Shown: positions 55,539 to 63,402 of the stretch, piece by piece | Layout: each line of letters starts with the position of its first letter | How positions within the stretch are numbered: position 1 is the first letter of the stretch | NCBI RefSeq assembly: GCF_005250615.1 | Contig: NZ_SULM01000005.1 | Location: 1 to 64,000, forward strand | From: Pseudomonas rhizoryzae | GTDB lineage: Bacteria > Pseudomonadota > Gammaproteobacteria > Pseudomonadales > Pseudomonadaceae | Length of the DNA stretch: 64,000 nt | Direction of reading: 5' to 3' | Program-made: the position numbers and the translations under genes | The notes under the pieces: model-generated | The model's database searches: none | What the model saw: only the letters and a program-made list of their open reading frames with translations | What the model was told of the DNA's origin: nothing

Positions 55539-57122
55539 TCAGGCGCTGGCCTGACGTTCCTGCTGGGCGGTGGCGTCGAGCAGATCGAGATACAAAGCGG
55601 CGTAAGGCTTGGCGCATTCGGACCAGAAGAAGGGGCCCTGCATCGCCCGCCGGCGCATGGCATTGAGCAGGTCCTTGCGCTCGAAGGCACCCAGGGCGCG
55701 ATCGATGGCACCGATGTAGTTTTCCAGCGACAAGGGGTTGAACAGGAAGCCGGTGGTACCATCTTCGATGCTGTCGGCCAGCCCACCCGTGCGGGTGGCG
55801 ATCGGCAGCGAGGCGAAGCGCTGGGCGTACATCTGGCTCAGGCCGCAGGGCTCGAAACGCGACGGCATCAGCAGGAAATCGCTGCCGGCATACATACGGC
55901 GGGCTTCCGTCTCGCAGAAACCGATGTGGGCACTGACACGACCGGGATGACGCAGCGCCAGGGCGCGGACCTGCCGCTCGATGTGCGGCTCACCGCAACC
56001 GATGATCATCAGTTGGCCACCGCGGGCGACGATATGGTCGGCGGCCTCGATGGTCAGGTCGATACCCTTTTGCTGTACCAGGCGGGAAACGACGGCGAAC
56101 AGCGGGCCGTTGGAGGGTTCGAGTCCGAACGCCTCGCGGATGTGGGCAGCATTGACGGCCTTGCCATCCCAGTCCTTTTCGGTGAAGCACTGGCTCAGGT
56201 GGGGATCGCTGCAGGCACTCCAGTCGTCATCGATACCGTTGAGCAGGCCGGTGAGCTTGCCCTGGCGCGCCTTGACCTGCAGCAGGCCTTCCAGGCCATA
56301 GCCGAACTCGGGCGTGGTGATTTCCTGGGCGTAGGTGTGGCTGACGGTGGTGATGTGATCGGCGTAGACCAGGCCGGCCTTTAGGAAGGACACCTTGCCC
56401 CAGAATTCGAGACCTTCCATCTGGAAGGCATGATCCGGGATGTCCAATTCGGCCAGTACCGAGGCCGGGAACAGACCCTGGTACGCCAAGTTGTGGATGG
56501 TGGTCAGGCAGGGGGTGTTGGAACCCTTCCAGCGCAGATAGCCGGCGGCCAGACCGGTCTGCCAGTCGTTGAGATGCAGCAGATCCGGCACCCAGCGAAT
56601 GGAGGCTTCGCCCAGGGCGAAATCGGCGGCGGCGCTGGCCAGACGGCCGAAGCGAATGTGGTTGTCGGCCCAGTCGGCGTTGTTGAGATCGCCGTAGGGG
56701 TTACCCGGACGCTCGTAGAGCTCGGGGCAGATCAGCACATAGACGACCAGCCCGTCTTCCAGGTTGACCCGCCCAATGTCGCAGGCCGGCATCGCAGCGC
56801 GGGCGGCGATGCGACCGACCATCTGCATGCGATCCTTGACCGCTGCCATGACCTGGCGATAGCCGGGAATCAGTACCCGGACATCATGGGAGGCAGCCAG
56901 GGCGCGCGGCAGGGCGCCAGAAACCTCGCCCAGGCCACCGGCCTTGACGAAATCGGAAATTTCCGGGGTTACGAAAAGAATGCGCTTGCGGGTTTCGACG
57001 ACGGAGCTCAGCGTCAGCTGGGGCTCGTCCGTACGCTTGCGGAGAGAGCTGGATCTGGTAGTGCGGGTGGCAGTTTCAACGGGCTTCAGGGCCCCAAATT
57101 TCCCCACGACGGCGTTTGCCAT
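55539..57122 (-). CDS. glgA: Glycogen synthase
   Basis: GlgA (527 aa) is a GT5 enzyme that elongates alpha-1,4-glucan from a nucleotide glucose donor. The donor-binding K-x-G-G-L motif appears as VKAGGLGEVSGALP, followed by LLHLNDWQTGLAAGYL, VSRLVQQKGIDL and the E-x7-E-like region MPSRFEPCGLSQMYAQRF. About 50 N-terminal residues before ILFVTPEISD are an unusual Ser/Thr/Arg-rich extension. The start MANAVVGKFG at 57122 has GGAG nearby. glgC is absent from the window, so the donor supply is not visible. Confidence 0.93.
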   Translation of the reverse strand: MANAVVGKFGALKPVETATRTTRSSSLRKRTDEPQLTLSSVVETRKRILFVTPEISDFVKAGGLGEVSGALPRALAASHDVRVLIPGYRQVMAAVKDRMQMVGRIAARAAMPACDIGRVNLEDGLVVYVLICPELYERPGNPYGDLNNADWADNHIRFGRLASAAADFALGEASIRWVPDLLHLNDWQTGLAAGYLRWKGSNTPCLTTIHNLAYQGLFPASVLAELDIPDHAFQMEGLEFWGKVSFLKAGLVYADHITTVSHTYAQEITTPEFGYGLEGLLQVKARQGKLTGLLNGIDDDWSACSDPHLSQCFTEKDWDGKAVNAAHIREAFGLEPSNGPLFAVVSRLVQQKGIDLTIEAADHIVARGGQLMIIGCGEPHIERQVRALALRHPGRVSAHIGFCETEARRMYAGSDFLLMPSRFEPCGLSQMYAQRFASLPIATRTGGLADSIEDGTTGFLFNPLSLENYIGAIDRALGAFERKDLLNAMRRRAMQGPFFWSECAKPYAALYLDLLDATAQQERQASA

Positions 57123-57469
57123 GGTGCGCTCCCAATGCAGCAAGTTCGAGACTGAGGTTTACCTGATTGCTTCTTTCCTGAAGCGCGATGCTCCTGGTTC
57201 AAAAACGCCTACAGCCGAGCTGCTACAGCCTTTTTGCCGGTCACCTCTTCTGAGATGTCTGGATCTGGGCGAGAACTGCTTCGCGGATTTCCAGATTGCT
57301 CTCGCACTGACTCACGGACACCGTCACAAGTTTCCCGCTCGAATGTTGCGGTCCTGCTTTGCTTTGCCAAATACATGCCCAAAGCGACAGGGTCTTCATT
57401 GGTGCGCTAAGGTTTAATCCATCGTGGAGCCGCTTGATGACGCCACGATGGGTGCCGATAGGCGCAAGA
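57123..57469. other. Intergenic region between glgA and the MscS-type channel gene
   Basis: About 347 bp with lower GC and no credible gene on either strand. It presumably holds the glgA promoter and the 3' flank of the channel gene. No convincing terminator or operator was found. Confidence 0.5.
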
Positions 57470-58591
57470 TCAGACTTCTGGTTGCCGTACGACAGGCTCT
57501 TGCCTTTCGTCGGATTTCGTGACCGGTAGGCTGTCGCGTCGGCCAAGCTCGGTCCGCAGCTTGGGCAGACAGAGGGGGAATTCGCGATTGATGTAGGTGA
57601 TCAGCCGCTCCCGCACGAAGCAGCGCAGGTCCCAGTTCTTCGAAGAGTCGTCCGAACTCACCAGGACGCGAATCTGCATGGATTCGTTCGAAGCGTCGGT
57701 TACCTGCAGCACGCAGACACGGCTATCCCACAAATGGGGCACCTCGGCGCAGGCACGTTCCAATTCAGTGCGGATGGGCGCCAGCGGCAGGGAGTAGTCG
57801 ACCCAGATGAACACCGAGCCGATGAGGCTCGACGAGGAGCGCGTCCAGTTCTGGAACGGGGTCTCGATGAAGTACTGCAGGGGCACCACAAGCCGCCGAT
57901 CGTCCCAGATACGCACCACCACGTAGGTGCCGGTGATTTCTTCCACCCGACCCCACTCGCCTTCGACGATGACCACGTCATCCAGGCGGATCGGCTGGGT
58001 CACCGCGATCTGCAGGCCGGCGATGAGGTTGCCCAGTACCGGGCGCGCGGCGATACCGGCGACCAGTCCCGCCACGCCGGCCGAGGCGAGCAGGCTGGCG
58101 CCCACCTGGCGTACGGCAGGAAAGGTCATCAGCATCAGGGCGATACCGACCAGCAGCACCACGAAACTCAGGCTGCGTACCAGTACCCGGTTTTGCGTCT
58201 GGATTCGCCGCGCCCGCAGGTTGTCGGCCACGTCCACCGGGTTGCGCAGCGCGATGGTCGCGCCCACGGCCTTGACCGCCCGCAATCCCAGCCAGGTAAA
58301 GGCGGCGATACTCAGCAGGCCGGTCACATGCTGTACCGCACGCAACAGGGGGAGGGCATCCGGTGCCGAATTCCAGACGCCTTGCAGCACCACCAGCGGC
58401 ACGGCGAGGCGCGCGGGTTTTTCCACGAACTTCACCAGGTTGCGCGCCAGCAGGAAGGGATTGGCCAGGCGGCGGATCGCCGCGAAGGCCACGGTCAGGG
58501 CGATGCTGGTGATGACCAGGGCAACCGTTGCCGCGATCAGCGTGGTGATCCAGGGGGCCTGCAACCAGCCCGTCCAGTCGATGTCCGTCAT
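57470..58591 (-). CDS. MscS-family mechanosensitive ion channel
   Basis: This 373-aa membrane protein has about four hydrophobic segments (about 14-38, 65-80, 90-110, 135-160). The pore helix region SLLASAGVAGLVAGIAARPVLGNLIAGLQIAVTQPIRLDDVV is characteristic and is followed by the MscS beta domain. The C-terminal domain ends with a charged tail. The start MTDIDWTGWLQ at 58591 is chosen; 35 open codons upstream look non-coding. Such channels release solutes on osmotic downshock, which suits the nearby trehalose genes. It is not the canonical short MscS but a YbdG/YnaI-like medium form. Confidence 0.88.
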   Translation of the reverse strand: MTDIDWTGWLQAPWITTLIAATVALVITSIALTVAFAAIRRLANPFLLARNLVKFVEKPARLAVPLVVLQGVWNSAPDALPLLRAVQHVTGLLSIAAFTWLGLRAVKAVGATIALRNPVDVADNLRARRIQTQNRVLVRSLSFVVLLVGIALMLMTFPAVRQVGASLLASAGVAGLVAGIAARPVLGNLIAGLQIAVTQPIRLDDVVIVEGEWGRVEEITGTYVVVRIWDDRRLVVPLQYFIETPFQNWTRSSSSLIGSVFIWVDYSLPLAPIRTELERACAEVPHLWDSRVCVLQVTDASNESMQIRVLVSSDDSSKNWDLRCFVRERLITYINREFPLCLPKLRTELGRRDSLPVTKSDERQEPVVRQPEV

Positions 58592-58922
58592 GCGCTGCTC
58601 CTTTGGCTGACGGCTCCCCGTGATCTTTAGAGCTGACGCGTCGGATCGCGGGGAGCCCTTAGAGATACCTGATTTCCGACTGAAGCGATTGAGCACGGTT
58701 CCCGGTCATGCGCCTTTTGGGCTTCTACCTAGTAATACCACCCCTATAGAAAGGTTCGTGATCCCGCCTGCCTGATTTTTGTCCACCGATAGGTCGAAGT
58801 GGTGCGTTGCTGGTCCAAGCCTATGACGAAACTGCGCAGCGGACGCGTGATAGGAGTAGAATTCGCGCCCCAATGAGACACGTCCAGTCAGATGGCGGAC
58901 CTGCGGAGATCGAGACGGATTT
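58592..58922. other. Intergenic region between the channel gene and the receiver-domain gene
   Basis: A 331-bp divergent region with no credible gene. It contains the 18-bp motif at 58732-58749 that recurs at 63261. No clear sigma70 promoter was picked for the receiver gene. Confidence 0.5.
58732..58749 (+). promoter_or_regulatory. 18-bp shared upstream motif, copy 1
   Basis: GTAATACCACCCCTATAG occurs here and identically at 63261-63278. This copy is 173 bp upstream of the receiver-domain gene at 58923. Same strand and similar position suggest a transcription-factor site; the factor is unknown. Confidence 0.5.
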
Positions 58923-59294
58923 ATGAAACCAGTGGTAGTGGTTGTCGAAGACGAGAACATGTTGCTCGGGCTGATGGAAGAAGTGCTCGAAGGTGAAGGC
59001 TTTCAAGTGCGGACCTTCGGTACCGCGGATCTGGCCTGGGAATTCCTGTCGACCGCGCGACCCACGCCGGACCTGCTGATCACCGACGTGCGCATGCCGG
59101 GCGCCATCGATGGTCTCGAGTTGGCTCGTCGCGTCAAGCACCAGCTGCCGGGGCTGCCCATCATCGTTTCCTCGGGCTATTTCGAAGAGCTGCAGCCCGA
59201 ACGGGCGCCGGATATCTACTATCTGCCCAAGCCCTGGCGCTTCGATGACCTGCTGGCGGGTTGCTACCGCTTCCTCAATCAGCGCAAAGCCTGA
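58923..59294 (+). CDS. Stand-alone response regulator receiver protein
   Basis: This 123-aa CheY-like receiver has no output domain. The acidic pair is in VVVEDEN (E9/D10), the phosphoacceptor is D55 in LLITDVRMPG, Ser is in VSSGY and Lys is in YLPKPWRFDDL. Such single-domain regulators act through protein contacts or in phosphorelays, often fed by hybrid histidine kinases encoded elsewhere. No kinase gene is adjacent. The next gene, on the opposite strand, encodes a 44-aa membrane peptide. Confidence 0.9.
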   Translation: MKPVVVVVEDENMLLGLMEEVLEGEGFQVRTFGTADLAWEFLSTARPTPDLLITDVRMPGAIDGLELARRVKHQLPGLPIIVSSGYFEELQPERAPDIYYLPKPWRFDDLLAGCYRFLNQRKA

Positions 59295-59371
59295 TTTCCG
59301 CTCCCTGGCGGTCCTTTAGCGGGCCGCGCGAAGTGGTCTGATCGGGTACTTGGCCGGGAGGCGAGGCTTCG

Positions 59372-59506
59372 TCAGTCGCTGAGGACGTCGACCAAGCCCA
59401 GGACGAAGAACAGCACGATACAGACCACTGCGACCACGACCGGAATGAAGCGTGGGTCCTTGATCGCCTTCCACATGACCTGACGACTGCTGCGGGACTT
59501 GTCCAT
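59372..59506 (-). CDS. 44-aa single-pass membrane protein
   Basis: The frame MDKSRSSRQVMWKAIKDPRF leads into one long hydrophobic helix (about 21-40, rich in Val, Ile and Phe) and ends GLVDVLSD. The basic N-terminus predicts a cytoplasmic N-tail. GGAGCA lies about 7-10 nt upstream of the ATG at 59506. It converges with the receiver gene. Small proteins of this look recur in pseudomonads, but no function is known to me. Confidence 0.65.
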   Translation of the reverse strand: MDKSRSSRQVMWKAIKDPRFIPVVVAVVCIVLFFVLGLVDVLSD

Positions 59507-59612
59507 AACACTGCTCCAAGAAGTAAGTCCCGATTTTAATGCATCGCCGGGCAGGGCGAATAGCGGCTCATGGTGGCTATCCCAAGGCCGCTCGGGCACC
59601 GAACGGGGTCAG

Positions 59613-60836
59613 CTAGGCCACGCCAATTTTCCACTGTGGCGGCGGTGGGGTGCCGTTGACCGCGAAGTCGCCGACGATACGATCCTTGTAGATGCGCGGG
59701 TTGTGCGAGGCGAGGGTGCGGGCGTTGCGCCAGAAGCGATCCAGCCCCTGGGGCCTGAGGGTCGCCGAAGCGCCCAGGGCATCGAACAAGCGACCGGAAG
59801 CATCGATGATCAGATCGGTGACCACGTTCAGCGACTGGCAAACCTCCAGCTCAGCCAAGTCCACCGCGCGATCTTCCGCTGCCTGGTCATCCGCGTGCCT
59901 GAGGTCGTACACCCGTTGCAGCGCCTCGGCATTCTTCAGTGTGATCACCCCGGCGCAATAGGCGGCGCTACGCACCTGGCCCACCACCGCCAGCACCTGC
60001 GGGTCCTGGCTGACGCGGTCGGCATTGCCAATGGTGAAGGTGCGGGTGCGCGCCGCCACGGCGGCTGCCACCTCGCCACTCATGGCGCGCCCCATGCCGG
60101 CGAGGTTGGCCAGGTGGAAGACCTGGAAGAAACCCGGTGAATAGCGGAAGCGCTCGCCCACCGCTACGACGTCCGCCGGCGCTACCCGCACATTGGTGAA
60201 GGTCGCGGTCCCGCTGGCGGTGAGGGTCTGGCCGAAACCGTTCCAGTCATCCACCACCTCCACACCTGGCGCATCACGGCGGACCGTGGCCATCACCCGG
60301 TTACCGGCTTCGTCGGTGGCCCCCACATCGATCCAGTCGGCGTAGAGCGAGCCCGTGGTGTAGAACTTGGTACCCGAGAGCAGCAGGTGGTCGCCGTCGC
60401 GGCGCAGGCGGGTACTGAATTCGGCGCGGCGGGCATCGCCGACTTCGCTGGAAGCCGGTCCGATGGTCTCGCCGGCGGCGATACGGGCGAACCAGCGCGT
60501 CCGGCGCGCCTCGTCGTCGCTGTTCAGCAGGCCCTCGACGAAGCCCATGTGCCCCCGTAGCGCCTGAACCAGGTTCGAGTCGGCTTCGGCCAGCTCGATG
60601 AGCAAGGCGAACAGTTCCGGCAGCGTTACCCCGGCACCGCCGTGCTCGACCGGTAGGCGCAGAGCCGTGAAGCCTGCGGCCTTGAGCCAACCCAATTCTT
60701 CGACGGGCAGGCGCCGCTGGAGCTCGCGCTCGATGGCCCCTTCACGAATGCGCTGGAACAGCGGCAGGAAGCGCGCCGAGAGTTCGGTATGGCGAGTGGA
60801 TGGGCCGGCGCCCCAGCCTGAGGATATGACGGTCAT
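59613..60836 (-). CDS. sfnB: SfnB/DszC-like flavin-dependent monooxygenase (acyl-CoA dehydrogenase fold)
   Basis: This 407-aa acyl-CoA-dehydrogenase-fold protein resembles SfnB, DszC and related FMNH2-dependent monooxygenases of sulfur-compound use. Family landmarks are GPASSEVGDARRAEFSTRL, LSGTKFYTTGSLYADWIDV and a C-terminal HNPRIYKDRIVGDFAVNG with the NG-P end typical of this group. The neighbouring alkylsulfatase-type dioxygenase supports a sulfate-starvation role. AAGGA lies about 10 nt before the ATG. The exact substrate is unknown; dimethylsulfone or another organosulfur compound is possible. Confidence 0.83.
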   Translation of the reverse strand: MTVISSGWGAGPSTRHTELSARFLPLFQRIREGAIERELQRRLPVEELGWLKAAGFTALRLPVEHGGAGVTLPELFALLIELAEADSNLVQALRGHMGFVEGLLNSDDEARRTRWFARIAAGETIGPASSEVGDARRAEFSTRLRRDGDHLLLSGTKFYTTGSLYADWIDVGATDEAGNRVMATVRRDAPGVEVVDDWNGFGQTLTASGTATFTNVRVAPADVVAVGERFRYSPGFFQVFHLANLAGMGRAMSGEVAAAVAARTRTFTIGNADRVSQDPQVLAVVGQVRSAAYCAGVITLKNAEALQRVYDLRHADDQAAEDRAVDLAELEVCQSLNVVTDLIIDASGRLFDALGASATLRPQGLDRFWRNARTLASHNPRIYKDRIVGDFAVNGTPPPPQWKIGVA

Positions 60837-60861
60837 GCGCAGCAGATTCCTTCTGGAAGAT

Positions 60862-60975
60862 TCAAAGCTCGTGGACGATGCCGAGACGCCGCATTTCGGT
60901 GTGGGCAGCGCCAGTAGTGCCGATCAGGGTGATGGCCGCGATGAGGCCGCGGCCCAGGGTGCGAAGACGCTTCAT
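60862..60975 (-). CDS. 37-aa signal-peptide-like small ORF in the sulfur operon
   Basis: The frame starts MKRLRTLGRGLIAAITLIGT, continues TGAAHTEMRRLGIVHEL and stops at 60862. AAGGAG lies 7 nt before the ATG, the best-placed ribosome-binding site in the operon. It looks like a secretion signal with a short tail: a basic N-terminus, a hydrophobic core and a possible cleavage after GAA. It could be a true small peptide, or the remnant of a substrate-binding protein, because sulfonate transport genes often stand here. It lies 27 nt after the dioxygenase gene and 25 nt before the monooxygenase gene. Confidence 0.55.
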   Translation of the reverse strand: MKRLRTLGRGLIAAITLIGTTGAAHTEMRRLGIVHEL

Positions 60976-61002
60976 GAATGGCTCCTTGCGTATCGGGTCG
61001 GG

Positions 61003-61914
61003 TCAGGCGGCCAGGTGTTTCTTGTCGGCTTCGCTACGCGGCGAGCGGGCCTCGGCCGAGGGCCTGATGGCCTGGCTGGGGCGGCCGTCGACGCCGAGCG
61101 GCACCTCGCCAGCGAGGGTGGTCCGCCGCACGATCCGCTCGGCGCTGCCGTAGTCGTCGATGGCGATATGCTGGGTGGCGCGGTTGTCCCAGAGCACCAC
61201 ATCGCCGGTCCGCCAGCGCCAGCGCACGGTGTTTTCCAGCGCGGTGATGCGGTCCTGGAAGAGGCGCAGCAGTTGCCTGGAGTCGTTGGCGCTGACGCCC
61301 TGGATCTGCTTGACGAAATGCCCCAGCACCAGGGCGCGTTCACCCGTTTCCGGATGGATCTGTACCAGCGGATGCTCGGTCTCGTACACCTCGGCGGTGA
61401 ATTCCTCGCGATAGCGGCGCAGGCCGTTGGCCTCGGCGTGGCGCGACGGCGCGTAATCGTAGACATTGCTGTGCAGGGCGCGTAGGCCGTCCGCCAGCGC
61501 CTTGAGCGGCTCCGGCAGGTCGGCATAGGCCGCGGCGGTGTTGGCCCAGACGGTATCGCCGCCCCGGTCGGGGATCACCACGCCACGCAGGATGGAAATT
61601 TTCGGATAGTCCACCACGAAGGTAACGTCGGTGTGCCAGGAGTTGGCCCGGCTGTGGCGCGAGTCCAGGTTGAGCATGGCCGCGCTGCGCTCCGCCGAGC
61701 GCACGGTGGGGTGGGGCACCTGCTCACCGAAGCGCCGCGAAAAGGCTTCGTGCTCGTCATCGCTCAAGTGCTGGTCGCGCAGGAATATCACCTTGTGTTC
61801 GAGCAACGCCCGGTGCAATTCGGCAAAGGTCGACTCGTCGAGATCGGCGGACAACTTCACGCCGGAAATCTGCGCGCCGATACGACCAGTGAGAGGTTCG
61901 ATAACGAGGGACAT
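61003..61914 (-). CDS. atsK: TauD/AtsK-type alpha-ketoglutarate-dependent sulfur dioxygenase
   Basis: This 303-aa non-heme iron dioxygenase releases sulfite or sulfate from alkyl sulfates or sulfonates with alpha-ketoglutarate and O2. The iron triad is H94 and D96 in SWHTDVTF and H249 in RATQHIAIDDYG; Arg260 or Arg263 after that motif would bind ketoglutarate. Length and the N-terminal EPLTGRIGAQISGV resemble the Pseudomonas alkylsulfatase AtsK more than E. coli TauD. AGGAG precedes the ATG at 61914. It is the first gene of a three-gene sulfur-scavenging unit. Confidence 0.86.
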   Translation of the reverse strand: MSLVIEPLTGRIGAQISGVKLSADLDESTFAELHRALLEHKVIFLRDQHLSDDEHEAFSRRFGEQVPHPTVRSAERSAAMLNLDSRHSRANSWHTDVTFVVDYPKISILRGVVIPDRGGDTVWANTAAAYADLPEPLKALADGLRALHSNVYDYAPSRHAEANGLRRYREEFTAEVYETEHPLVQIHPETGERALVLGHFVKQIQGVSANDSRQLLRLFQDRITALENTVRWRWRTGDVVLWDNRATQHIAIDDYGSAERIVRRTTLAGEVPLGVDGRPSQAIRPSAEARSPRSEADKKHLAA

Positions 61915-62262
61915 AGAAACACTCCTGGCAGTTGAGAGAGCGCTGGAGTGTAGAAGTGTGCTTTGGAAAATTTCTAATCTTCATTGCTGCTAAGCATATG
62001 CTTGGCAGTTTGTCTTGATCTAAATGTTCGCCAGGCAACACTTTGGGGACAGTTGATCAATTTATTTTACTTTTAAATTGCTGATTATATTCAATTTATT
62101 AAATTTTTGTTTTGCCTGTGCGACGGTTGGAGAAGTAACTGTTCGTGGGCGGTCATCTATCTTTCGATAATACCGGGATCCGTATTCAGCTTCTTCATGA
62201 GTTAATGCCCGAATGTTATTTGGCCAGGGCCTATCCTTTGCTTACTGTCGCGCTACACCTGA
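61915..62262. other. AT-rich divergent region between atsK and the desaturase gene
   Basis: This 348-bp region contains no credible gene. An AT-rich stretch (about 62055-62110) stands out against the GC-rich surroundings and may be a promoter or nucleoid-protein target. AAGCATATGCTT (61992-62003) is a perfect 12-bp palindrome upstream of atsK. No sigma54-type -24/-12 element was recognised. Confidence 0.5.
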
Positions 62263-63264
62263 ATGCGATGGGATGTAGTGGTGACTGTCTATCTGGATAC
62301 GCGGCATCGCCGCCTGGTCAAATTACTTGCGCGAACCTTCATGGCCCGCAGCGAATGGCCTACCTGGATTTTGCTGATCGGCGTCTACGGCGGTTGGCTG
62401 GGCCTGAGCGCCGCCTGGCCGCTGCTGGGCTACTGGACGCTGCCACCGTTGATCCTGGTCGTGGTACTCCAGCAATCCCTGCAGCACGAATTGATTCACG
62501 GCCATCCCACACCCTGGCCACGAATCAATGCCGCGCTGGCCTATCCGCCGCTCGGGTTGTGGTTTCCCTATCCGCTCTATCGCGACAGCCATCTGGCTCA
62601 TCATCGCCGCGAACATCTCACCGACCCGACTCTCGATCCCGAAAGTCGCTATGTCGACGGCGAGCTCTGGGAGCGCAGGGGATCGATTGGCCGAGGATTG
62701 CTTTGGCTGGACAAGACCTTGCTCGGCCGGATCCTGATCGGGCCGCTGCTGGCGCTGCACGGAATGGTCGGGCACGAAGTCCGTCGCTGGCGCCGGGGGG
62801 AGCAGGGCGTGCTGCGGGTGTGGCTAGTCCACTTGGGGTGCGTCATCGCGCTGCTCACGAGCATCCAGCACTTCTCCGGCATGCCGCTACTGGTCTACGT
62901 CCTGGGGATCGCCTGGCCCGCCCTGGCGCTGGCCTTGGTCAGGTCCTTCTACGAACACCGCCCCGCGCAGGACCCGGCCCAGCGCTGTGTGCTCAATGAA
63001 AGCGCTGGGGTGTTGCGCCTGCTGTACCTCAACAACACCTTGCATCTCGTCCACCATGACCTGCCTGGCTTGCCCTGGTATCTCATCCCGCGAGTCTATC
63101 GGGCGAGGCGTAGCGCCTATCGAGTGCGCAGCGGTGACTTCGTCTTCTCGGGCTTTCGCGAGCTGGGACGACGCTTCGCCTGGCAAGCCGTGGATGCCCC
63201 CGTGCACCCCAGTGCGCGGGTCTCATGGGACGAGCGGGCCTGCGTCCATTGCATGCCATGGTAA
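62263..63264 (+). CDS. Membrane fatty acid desaturase family protein
   Basis: This 333-aa (or slightly shorter) integral-membrane desaturase/hydroxylase has three histidine boxes that bind the diiron centre: HELIHGH (about 75-81), HLAHHRREH (about 111-119) and HLVHHD (about 260-265). Four hydrophobic segments surround them. The start is uncertain: ATG at 62263 has no clear ribosome-binding site, and GTG codons at 62278 and 62281 are alternatives. The stop codon lies inside the second copy of the 18-bp shared motif. Substrate unknown. Confidence 0.85.
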   Translation: MRWDVVVTVYLDTRHRRLVKLLARTFMARSEWPTWILLIGVYGGWLGLSAAWPLLGYWTLPPLILVVVLQQSLQHELIHGHPTPWPRINAALAYPPLGLWFPYPLYRDSHLAHHRREHLTDPTLDPESRYVDGELWERRGSIGRGLLWLDKTLLGRILIGPLLALHGMVGHEVRRWRRGEQGVLRVWLVHLGCVIALLTSIQHFSGMPLLVYVLGIAWPALALALVRSFYEHRPAQDPAQRCVLNESAGVLRLLYLNNTLHLVHHDLPGLPWYLIPRVYRARRSAYRVRSGDFVFSGFRELGRRFAWQAVDAPVHPSARVSWDERACVHCMPW

Positions 63265-63278
63265 TACCACCCCTATAG
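63261..63278 (+). promoter_or_regulatory. 18-bp shared upstream motif, copy 2
   Basis: The same 18 bases as at 58732-58749 overlap the desaturase stop codon and lie 124 bp upstream of the SolA-like gene. A CGCCTGCCTG block follows at 63341-63350; a similar block follows the first copy at 58765-58774. Confidence 0.5.
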
Positions 63279-63402
63279 CAGCTGGGTTGTCTTGGTCCAA
63301 CTCCCAGGCTCTTTCAGTCGCCAAGGGAGCAGGGCGCTACCGCCTGCCTGTCTATACCTTTGCTAGAGTGCCAGGCTTCGTCAGGGTTGCGAGGGGTTAC
63401 AG

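Noticed and set aside
57241-57546. A 101-codon minus-strand frame overlapping the end of the channel gene
   Set aside because: It overlaps a real gene in another frame, lacks a ribosome-binding site and has no recognisable features.
61992-62003. The AAGCATATGCTT palindrome as a known sulfur-regulator site
   Set aside because: It matches no consensus I can name with confidence, so no regulator is assigned; it is only mentioned in the intergenic entry.
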